Positions 59,401 through 64,000 of a stretch of 64,000 nt of DNA are shown piece by piece. The DNA comes from Nymphaea colorata. Taxonomy: Eukaryota > Streptophyta > Magnoliopsida > Nymphaeales > Nymphaeaceae. A program made the translations under genes and the position numbers. Below the pieces are notes generated by a model. It was not told the DNA's origin and ran no database searches. It worked only from the letters and a program-made list of their open reading frames with translations. Location of the stretch: contig NC_045144.1 of assembly GCF_008831285.2 (NCBI RefSeq), positions 12,761,858-12,825,857 on the forward strand. The letters run 5' to 3'. Every line of letters starts with the position of its first letter. The first letter of the stretch is position 1.

Positions 59401-62216
59401 AATGCCGCCACCACCAACGCCTTCACTCCGTTGCTATGTGGGGAACAAATGTGTCCCTAAGCTGCACATTGACCAAAAGCCCTAAACGAGTAAAAAAAAT
59501 CGACCAACAAGGGGTCTGCCATAAGAAGAAAACAGTCGGTTGTGGGGGAAAACCGGTGGAAAGGAAAGAGTGTGAAAAAGGGAAAAAACCGGCAGAGGGG
59601 AGGGAAATCGAGTGGGGCAAAAGAGGGAGATGGTGAAGAGGAGACGGATGGGACGAGGAGGGAGCGGTAGCAGAGAGGAAGAGGGAGGAATCGTGCAGTA
59701 GAGGGTGCTGACGAAGAAGGGAGAAGCTGCGTAGGAGGAAGGAGAAAAAGGCGAGGGTGAAGGGAGAAGGGAGAAGGGGGCGAGAGAAGGAGGGAGCTTA
59801 CCCTCGGCTGCTGCCGTCGCCACCGCCGCCGCTGCACCGACCTCCGTCTCCTTCTTCTTCTCTGTGCTGAGCTCCGGTCGTGGGTAAGGGAGAGACGCAG
59901 AGGGGAAACGAGGGGGGAAGGGGAACGAGGAAGGGGAGAAGGGCTGCGGCGTCGGGCTCCTTACACGCATGGGGCTCGGGTCCGAGTCTGGACCCTGATC
60001 CGACCTGCAAACATCGCACGTTACACTCTGAGGGAGGCGTCGGGCCTCACTTAATGCCCTTGTGACCTAACTCACAAGAGGTGTCGCATGGGGGCTCGAC
60101 GACCTCTTGGGTTGAGTATTAACTTGCTCGTCTAAACTTGATTCGAACTTGACTCATTTGTAAATGAGTCGAGCTCGAGTTCAAATGTATGCTTGATATG
60201 TTAGATGAGTTGAGTTCGAGTTGTAGGAACTCGACTTGCTTAAACTCGACTTGGCTCGACTACCTAATAAATGTTGAATTATAATGAGAAAATAATTAAA
60301 GCAGTAGCAACTAAATGAGTTAAACAAGAAAGAGACATGCTGAACATAAGCAAGTTAAACGAGTTGAGTTCGAGCTCAAGTTTTATGAGTCGAGTCGAGC
60401 TGGCCCAACTTGAGCTCGACTTTGCTCGTGTGCAGCCCTACGAGGCGCTTGCCACATCTAGATACATGATTCCTAGACCACTCAAGACAAAATCGGATCC
60501 AAATGGTAACCCTGTTTCACATTGGGCTGATCCAAAACCAGGGCCTTCATGCTATAGGTCGTAAATCGAGCTCCCTTTTTGACCCCTATCTACTGCAGGG
60601 TTTTGATTCCAGGTCCCACCTATCCTTATTGGGATCTGATGAATAGTTCAGAGCTTTAGAGGACCTAAGGTTCAACCCCTTGGGCTATCATCATATGCAT
60701 CATTCCTGCCTCCATTCTCAATCTCTCTAGGGCCACCCATTTTACCCTCTACTGACCCCAATTATTGTCTTGGATCCTACCAAGCTCCACAAATTGACCC
60801 CGGACTCAGACCAACCCAGAACTCACACACTACCCCTAACCTACAAACCACACCTCATTAGGTTTGACCAGTTGTATAGCGGGAAGTCGGGCACCACCTA
60901 GACCAGTCCCTCTCTTTCAGCTGGATTGACAAGGGCCCCAGGGACACTAGTTCATTGGCCAGAACAGATGGTCAGCATATTCAGCAGCATGCTGACTGAA
61001 GGGACGACGTCAGAGTTTGCAGATTCTGGAGACGAGCATTTTGGCATCAGCTTCAAACGAGCCTTTAGTACTATTATGGTGCCAATTATGGAGTGCCTTA
61101 AGAGTATTAGCTTTGTGTGAAACCCCTATGGGCTGCAGCTGAGAGCAATGTTATAAAAGGCGTAGCGTATCGCGTATCGGTCGGGCTGACCTATACGTTG
61201 TATCGTAACGTATCGTAAACGTAGCGTAGCGTATCGTAAAATTAATTTTTTAATTTTAAAAAATATTTAAAAATCAGAAAAAATAGAGAAAAATTATTAA
61301 AAATCTGAAAAAATAAACAAAAAATCAGAAATCAAGAAAAATATATTCAAATATAAAAAAGATCATCATACATAAGGAACATTTATGTGTGTCAACAACG
61401 CATTCAAAAATTAGAAATTAGATATTCAAAATAACATAATAAGCATCCATCACAATTTTAAACTTGAAAATTTTATAGAATCTTAAGACTTAGAGTCTTA
61501 GGACTTTGAGTTTTAGGACTTATATTACATCACAATTTTATAAGTTCAAAACATATAGTTATCAACTTATCATCTTTCATGATTTAACGATAATATTCTC
61601 CGAATCGATGAATCCTTGGTTATTTTTTATGAAAATGTGCAAAATCTCTCCCTCCTACGTCTCTTGGAGTCTTTAAATACAAGAAGAGAGAGAGGGAGGA
61701 GTGTTTAAACTTTAAAAAATAAAAAATTTTGTGTTTTAACCCGTATCGTACGATACGGGGGTGTATCGCCCGTATCGTACGATACGGCCCCCGTATCGCA
61801 CGTATCGTGCGATACGGCCCCCGTATCGCACGTATCGTGCGATACGTGTACGATACAGACGCGTATCGTCTTTAAACAGCGTATCGTATAGGTTTTCTTG
61901 ACCTATACGATACGTATCGTACGATACGCGTCCGTATCGTATGATACGGATAACATTGGCTGAGAGGGCATTCTAGCTTATTAAAGAGAGGATGACCACT
62001 GCCCTTGTTTTAGGAACTACCAGATTTTTCATAGGTTTTCAAAGTAGAGTGTGATTTTTCCAACGTGGGTATTGTGGCTGTCTTGGGTCAGAATTGAAAA
62101 CCAGTTGCATTTTCCTTTGTTTATTTTCTTCTTGTCTTTCCTTTCTTCTTTCTCCTCTTTCTTTCTTTTGACCATTCATATATTATTATATGCATGTATT
62201 CTGTTGTAATTTTTGA

Positions 62217-62290
<74 letters not shown>

Positions 62291-62794
62291 GGAAAAAGTC
62301 AATGCTATCGTGTGCCAGACAGTTGCTAGATGGCTAAAATTTAAAAATATATACTAAAAAGACCATCAATCACTGCTAAAGCCACCATAAACTGTTGCTA
62401 ATGTCAAATTTGTGACTATTTTTTAGTGACACTTTTTAAATTTTTAACCATCTGACAACATCTAACACATAACCACATTGAACTCCCCTATATATATGTA
62501 GATGTCACACACAACACACACACACACACATATGTCCATGTTTATTTTTGTATTAACAGACATGTTCATATACACACATAGTCTGTATACATGTCTTATG
62601 TTTTGATGCTCTAATATTAGTTATTATGCTCCATATACATTTATTTTTACCTCAATATTGTGTGTTTCACTTATTCTTTTAAATTATGTAGCTTATTTCT
62701 GTGGCCTAACTAGGCTCTTCCTTGTCCATTTGAAGGTCCGCTTGTCAGGCCTTGTTTTGGGCTTTTGATTCCATAGCTAATGACTAGCGACTAA

Positions 62795-62838
<44 letters not shown>

Positions 62839-63069
62839 ACATTATGTAGGTTCACATGTTCGTGTGCAAATACATTCTTGCCTTTCATTTTTTGTTCCAT
62901 CAATTGTCTCTTAAGTTCCTTTCCTTTCTTACTGTAAACAAGATTGCTGAATTTCTGTTGCTTTTACCCTGTAATTCACAAGATTGCTCAACAGCTCAGA
63001 ACTGGCATCTTTGAGGCAACAGGTCTTACTTGTAGTGCTGGTGTAGCACCAAATCGCTTGCTTGCAAAG
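34532..63069 (+). CDS. POLK: DNA polymerase kappa, 5' part (six exons; continues past the window)
   Basis: Y-family (DinB-type) translesion polymerase of the nucleus, which extends primers opposite or beyond damaged template bases. Joining 34532-34604, 36770-36942, 55251-55424, 55587-55710, 55852-55952 and 62983-63069 keeps one frame and gives about 244 residues, roughly a third of the usual plant protein (Arabidopsis POLK is about 670 residues). Visible parts: N-terminal extension with DRPWQSYNTVYTNAKAG (9-25), the N-clasp helices (26-95), catalytic DMDAFYAAVE (Asp105 and steric-gate Tyr110), TANYEARRYGVRAAMPGFIA (137-155), and catalytic SLDEAYLD (Asp196-Glu197). GLTCSAGVAPNRLLAK closes exon 6. 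The rest of the palm, thumb, little finger and C-terminal zinc fingers lie beyond the window. All five introns have GT-AG ends. Nothing in the visible exons is broken. Introns 2 and 5 are packed with transposons. Expression cannot be judged. Confidence 0.95.
34605..36769 (+). other. POLK intron 1 (2165 bp)
   Basis: Phase 1, GTAAGG to TTTCAG. It contains a 52-bp tandem duplication with AT and TG microsatellites (35842-35993) and a 46-bp imperfect repeat (about 36262-36350). No embedded gene was found. Confidence 0.9.
35842..35993. repeat. 52-bp tandem duplication with (AT)n and (TG)n
   Basis: CACGATTCGAGGAACTCAAA continues identically through TAACCAAGCAGCTAATATA at 35842 and at 35894. The second copy runs into a longer AT tract and then about 17 TG units. 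Confidence 0.95.
36770..36942 (+). CDS. POLK: POLK exon 2
   Basis: Acceptor TTTCAG, donor GTATGC. It encodes residues 25-82: GMEGVDKERVQKIVYEMSKG, SKYFENEQRKESTINQKIEQ and onward to HFQM. This is the helical N-clasp that in polymerase kappa wraps around the DNA. It is strongly conserved with other plants. Confidence 0.95.
37619..37936. mobile_element. Foldback MITE-like element, putative
   Basis: The left end GCCTGTTTGGATGGAGGGAG is mirrored on the right by CCCTTCATCCAAACAT. Both ends are next to TTA. The interior is purine-rich then pyrimidine-rich and can fold back, like the element at 4073. The two termini do not match base for base at the tips, so the exact ends are uncertain. Confidence 0.5.
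38090..38300 (+). pseudogene. Possible Copia RNase H tail
   Basis: One frame reads PITFATNNQVADQLSKRADT, similar to the closing ADxLTKxL block of Copia RNase H. No other element part is near. This is a weak match resting on a dozen residues. Confidence 0.25.
39130..39356 (-). repeat. 3' LTR of Copia element (227 bp)
   Basis: Identical to 43097-43329 except for three fewer GA units. Read on the minus strand it starts TGTTGAAATTAG and ends CACGTAACA. A polypurine tract (TTGAGGGGGAG) abuts it on the internal side. Confidence 0.97.
39364..42300 (-). pseudogene. Copia Gag-Pol polyprotein, integrase/RT junction deleted, one amber stop
   Basis: From the start at 42300, residues 1-128 carry the N-terminal gag region (KLDGHNYELWSTSFMLSVKG). 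After the TAG (41914-41916) the same frame continues through YFATVKATYERLKFLHPPCK. Then follow a Gly/Arg-rich stretch, the zinc knuckle CTYCGKIGHLEDRCWDKHG, protease WIIDSGASRHFCS, pre-integrase WHLRLGHPSAPKLRSLL, and the first part of the integrase with its first catalytic Asp (LLHVDVWGP). At about 40485-40500 the frame jumps from KTQFGSVVK to VCRLKKAIYGLKQSPRAWF of the RT. YVDD and a complete RNase H (AYSDADYAG, SSAESEYRAMA, YCDNKAA, QAADMFTKALP) follow. Integrase cannot be catalytic, and the RT lacks its fingers. The deletion is in frame, which is unusual for random decay. Confidence 0.93.
43097..43329 (-). repeat. 5' LTR of Copia element (233 bp)
   Basis: Partner of 39130-39356. The primer binding site lies directly on its internal side. 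Confidence 0.97.
44372..44750. mobile_element. hAT-type MITE (379 bp) inside the transposase gene
   Basis: Perfect 8-bp target duplication TCTAAAAT (44364-44371 and 44751-44758). Left end CTATGTCACACGGGTGCG; right end (reverse complement) CTATGTCACACGGACACGG. Subterminal GGGTGCGGATA and CCGTGTCCG repeats. No coding capacity. The termini resemble those of the host hAT element. Confidence 0.95.
45514..46284. mobile_element. Palindrome-rich CAATGTTAT element (771 bp), copy A
   Basis: Perfect 8-bp duplication CCTGTAAC (45506-45513 and 46285-46292). Termini CAATGTTAT...ATAACATTG. Both subterminal regions hold clustered palindromes of the type CGTATCGTACGATACG. It is homologous to 61146-61958 in the opposite orientation. 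The 8-bp duplication suggests hAT-like mobilisation. It is non-coding. Confidence 0.95.
46815..47540 (-). other. hAT element 5' non-coding part
   Basis: Between the transposase start and the right terminus. It includes a GC-rich island (about 47270-47410, with CGTCGTCGGCGGCG) that would lie in the transposase promoter or leader. Two inverted segments around AACTTAAAACGAAAAC-TTGTTTTAAGTTT (47425-47455) form a hairpin. Confidence 0.5.
48327..49340. mobile_element. Non-autonomous hAT-type transposon, 1014 bp
   Basis: 8-bp duplication CTGACGCG (48319-48326) against CTGACGTG (49341-49348), one mismatch. The left end TAGGCCTGGGCATCGGGCCG and the reverse complement of the right end, TAGGCCTGGGCGCCGGGCCG, differ at two of 20 positions. 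GGCCCGG-rich subterminal regions resemble those of the element at 5375. A 46-bp-spaced direct repeat (CCTAACCTGCC at 48621 and 48667) lies inside. ORFs on the minus strand have no recognised domain. Confidence 0.92.
49504..49889. mobile_element. Intact sister copy of the 38815-48001 TIR element
   Basis: It starts CATAGCCACAAATAACGTC and ends TTTCTGTGACTAT. It follows the split copy through TATAATATGGTGAGCTTGAA, where the other copy carries the hAT insertion, and on through the CACGTTTTTTAAAGTTTTAAA region. The ends are approximate. Confidence 0.75.
49924..50120. mobile_element. Truncated third copy of the CAATGTTAT family
   Basis: It begins TAATGTTGTAAAAGGCGTAT and continues through the ACCTATACGATGTATCGTAACG block as in the copy at 61146. 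Similarity fades after about 200 bp. There is no right terminus. Confidence 0.75.
50266..50628. mobile_element. hAT-type MITE (363 bp), CTATGTC family
   Basis: Perfect 8-bp duplication TGAACCAG (50258-50265 and 50629-50636). Left end CTATGTCACATGAGGGTGTG; right end (reverse complement) CTATGTCACACGGACTC. A (TATG)n run sits inside (about 50375-50409). Non-coding. Same family as the MITE at 44372, and its TIRs resemble those of the hAT element at 38880. Confidence 0.95.
50640..51202. other. Unassigned sequence with a possible Copia relic
   Basis: TTGGCTCTGATA at 51024-51035 resembles a reverse-complement tRNA-iMet primer site. The following 51038-51150 could be LTR sequence of a decayed minus-strand Copia. 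Nothing else is recognisable. Confidence 0.3.
51203..54212 (+). mobile_element. Solo LTR (3010 bp), copy 1
   Basis: Perfect 5-bp target duplication CAAAC (51198-51202 and 54213-54217). It starts TGTCACACCCCGACC and ends GAGCGTTACA, giving the TG...CA termini of LTRs. It aligns along its length with 57112-60025. No second LTR or internal coding region accompanies it, so recombination between LTRs has removed the rest. The 3' half ends in a GC-rich, GA-rich block (53660-54180) that produces long low-complexity ORFs on both strands. Length and termini suggest a Ty3/Gypsy element, but with no pol region the superfamily is inferred. Confidence 0.9.
54218..55250. other. Remaining POLK intron 2 sequence, nothing recognised
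   Basis: No transposon terminus or coding signal seen apart from the exon 3 acceptor (TTTATGACAG) at its end. Confidence 0.5.
55251..55424 (+). CDS. POLK: POLK exon 3 (first catalytic motif)
   Basis: Acceptor GACAG, donor GTGAAG. Residues 83-140: LADTRVLELEAMRDLSKLWL, HVDMDAFYAAVETLENPSLR, then DKPLAVG to TANYE. Asp105 is the first metal ligand and Tyr110 the steric gate. Starting after GACAG and not after the later TTGCAG is preferred, because LADTR aligns with VVDKR of Arabidopsis POLK. Confidence 0.95.
55587..55710 (+). CDS. POLK: POLK exon 4
   Basis: Acceptor TTCTAG, donor GTATCC. Residues 141-181: ARRYGVRAAMPGFIARKLCP, SLVFVPTNLKKYSHYSDLTR, K, plus one base. It contains the conserved fingers-domain R-GVRAAMPGF motif that contacts the incoming nucleotide. 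Confidence 0.96.
55852..55952 (+). CDS. POLK: POLK exon 5 (second catalytic motif)
   Basis: Acceptor ATGCAG, donor GTAAGA. Residues 182-215: VFSKYDSNFVAASLDEAYLD, ITRICIDQEKSGEE. Asp196 and Glu197 complete the catalytic triad. Confidence 0.96.
56350..57105 (+). pseudogene. Possible LTR-retrotransposon leader/gag relic
   Basis: A degenerate primer-site motif (TTGGTATCAAATC, about 56355) is followed by a broken frame reading HIEERLAQLEKLNQETISQM near 56520-56585. This resembles the coiled-coil start of plant Gypsy gag proteins. Stops are frequent. The next solo LTR inserted directly after it. The identification is tentative. Confidence 0.35.
57112..60025 (+). mobile_element. Solo LTR (2914 bp), copy 2
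   Basis: Perfect 5-bp duplication CTCTG (57107-57111 and 60026-60030). It starts TGTCACACCC followed by a second TGTCACACCCTGACC, so the first ten bases are duplicated relative to copy 1. It ends GCACGTTACA. It aligns with copy 1 through blocks such as GGACGTGAGTGAAGCCATC, CCCAGGTTGGGAAGGCAGGA and GGGGTCGAGGAGACACTCGA. Same orientation as copy 1 and as POLK. No coding region; the long ORFs in its GC-rich 3' part are compositional. Confidence 0.9.
60150..60440 (-). mobile_element. One end of a hAT-like element
   Basis: The reverse complement of the right end reads TAGGGCTGCACACGAGCAAA, typical of plant hAT termini. It is followed by repeated GAGTCGAGCTCGAG motifs. The left end and target duplication were not found. 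Confidence 0.4.
61146..61958. mobile_element. Palindrome-rich CAATGTTAT element (813 bp), copy B
   Basis: Perfect 8-bp duplication GCTGAGAG (61138-61145 and 61959-61966). Termini CAATGTTATAAAAGG and the reverse complement of GATAACATTG. The right end carries tandem CGTATCGTGCGATACG palindromes over about 200 bp. Opposite orientation to copy A at 45514, with the same AT-rich centre. Confidence 0.95.
62222..62287. repeat. (AT)n microsatellite
   Basis: About 33 AT units. Confidence 0.95.
62798..62840. repeat. Compound (TC)n(AC)n microsatellite
   Basis: About nine TC units followed by about 13 AC units, 140 bp before POLK exon 6. Confidence 0.95.
62983..63069 (+). CDS. POLK: POLK exon 6 (3' end provisional)
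   Basis: Residues 216-244: IAQQLRTGIFEATGLTCSAG, VAPNRLLAK. The acceptor is CACAAG, weak at position -3. The frame stays open to 63174, but the residues after AKV no longer resemble the family. The donor is therefore placed at AAG|GTTGTC; GTT|GTCCAA three bases later is an alternative. The next family segment (CSDINKPNGQF) was not found before the window ends. Confidence 0.88.
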
Positions 63070-63314
63070 GTTGTCCAAGATGTTCTTAGAACTCCTCAAT
63101 TTGCTTCTCTATTTCAAATTCTGAAGGATAAATTTTCATGTGTACTAGTAGTTCTATATGCAATAATCTTATGAGCTTGACTATGGCCAGACAGGAGCAC
63201 TGATTGGTGGGAAAGGTTTGTGTTTACTTTCTACTGTTGGTCATTATTCCCTTCGTTTCCCTACCTATTTGACTTTCAGCAAACATATGATTCAGTCCCA
63301 TATATATATATGTG

Positions 63315-63347
<33 letters not shown>

Positions 63348-64000
63348 GCAGCCAGCACCCATGTGACATAGCTTCTAGCTTGCATGCAGATTGAAAATTA
63401 AATCATGGTCATAGACAAAATATACATGTTTTATGGTTTACAAGAAAGGAATAAGAATTATGCATGTATACAGTGTATGTATATATGCATGGATATAGAA
63501 GTGGTTTTTTAAGGAAATTTGGTGACAAGATTGCAAAGACATGCTTTAAGAGTCTATGGATCCTCCATGTCCTTGGGCTCATTGCCTCTGGAGTTAGGCC
63601 TTAACCTCTTAATCACGGGCATGATCCCTAAGTTGCAAATTTTCATATGAATTATGAGGACAAGAGGGATGCATTCCTGAGATATATGCCCTATTAAGTG
63701 ACCTAGGTGAGCCTTAAATCCTCAAGTCTAGCTCTAATGCAGATAGAAACCTAATGTGCTGCTTGGGTGCTTTAAACACAAGAAGAAAAAGAAACAAGTG
63801 GAGCATTGGTGAAGGGAAAAAAAGAAGGTGCATCAAGAGCTTCCATACTGGAAATGGTACCAACCTATCTTCCACTTGGCTTCCATATAGAATAAGCTGA
63901 TCCCCTCTTTTATCTGGACACTTGTCTACCTCGCTTGCTATCTACTTGCCATAGAGGGTAAAACTAAAGCAATTTCTAGAGGGAGACTCATTTTAAAATT
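63070..64000 (+). other. Start of POLK intron 6, window end
   Basis: No further POLK exon was recognised. Mixed AT microsatellite at about 63300-63350. The remainder of the gene lies to the right. Confidence 0.6.

Larger units (their letters stand above)
55953..62982 (+). other. POLK intron 5 (7.0 kb), transposon-filled
   Basis: Phase 0, GTAAGA to an unusual acceptor CACAAG. It contains a possible LTR-retrotransposon leader relic (56350-57100), the solo LTR 57112-60025, a hAT-like end at 60440, the palindrome-rich element 61146-61958, and microsatellites at 62222-62287 and 62798-62840. Confidence 0.88.

Noticed and set aside
51203-60025. Reading the two 3-kb repeats as the two LTRs of one element
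   Set aside because: Each has its own different target duplication (CAAAC and CTCTG), and POLK exons 3-5 lie between them.
59423-60065. ORFs of 108-162 codons on both strands
   Set aside because: Same GC-rich block in solo LTR copy 2; the frames are not conserved with those of copy 1, so they are compositional.
62944-63174. Full 76-codon ORF as POLK exon 6
   Set aside because: Residues before IAQQL and after AKV do not match the family. The exon was trimmed to the homologous part with AG and GT borders.

Overview
This is nuclear DNA from a plant, very probably a flowering plant. It has a eukaryotic gene with GT-AG introns, plant-type Copia, LINE and hAT transposons, a broken CIPK-type kinase fragment, and many long AT microsatellites. 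I cannot name the species. No bacterial, organellar or viral genome organisation is visible, and I found no convincing RNA gene.

The only gene that looks functional is the 5' part of DNA polymerase kappa (POLK, a Y-family translesion polymerase) on the + strand. It starts at 34532 and runs off the right end. Six exons are visible: 34532-34604, 36770-36942, 55251-55424, 55587-55710, 55852-55952 and 62983-about 63069. They join in phase into about 244 residues that include both catalytic carboxylate motifs. Introns 2 (18.3 kb) and 5 (7.0 kb) are swollen by transposons; introns 3 and 4 are only 162 and 141 bp.

Left third (1-34.5 kb), intergenic and repeat-rich: a CIPK kinase pseudogene (about 2.93-3.31 kb, - strand); a Tourist-like foldback element (4073-4536); a non-autonomous hAT element with a perfect 8-bp target duplication (5375-6264); a degenerate 6.5-kb Copia element that has lost its integrase core (7077-13572); an antisense relic (about 19.3-20.9 kb) of the LTR family that appears twice inside POLK; a related LTR-like sequence from 23767; a LINE reverse-transcriptase fragment (about 29.0-29.4 kb); a truncated Copia 3' end with its LTR (about 30.6-31.8 kb); and several diverged tandem repeats, one of them a 355-bp duplication about 0.7 kb upstream of the POLK start codon.

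POLK intron 2 holds a nested stack. A small terminal-inverted-repeat (TIR) element (38815-48001) was split by an 8.8-kb hAT transposon (38880-47714). That transposon was later hit by a recent Copia element (39130-43329, LTRs identical except for microsatellite length), by a small hAT-type MITE (44372-44750), and by a 771-bp palindrome-rich element (45514-46284). A sister copy of the outer element, lacking the hAT, lies at about 49504-49889 and serves as an empty-site control. Further right are a second CTATGTC-type MITE (50266-50628), another non-autonomous hAT element (48327-49340) and a 3.0-kb solo LTR (51203-54212). Intron 5 holds a second solo LTR of the same family (57112-60025), one end of another hAT-like element, and a second full copy of the palindrome-rich family (61146-61958). 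Boundaries of most of these were fixed from matching target-site duplications read directly in the sequence.

I see no evidence for a new biochemical system. The value of the window lies in transposon archaeology: a nested stack whose insertion order can be resolved, an internally deleted Copia with near-identical LTRs, and an essentially intact splice framework of POLK around all of it.
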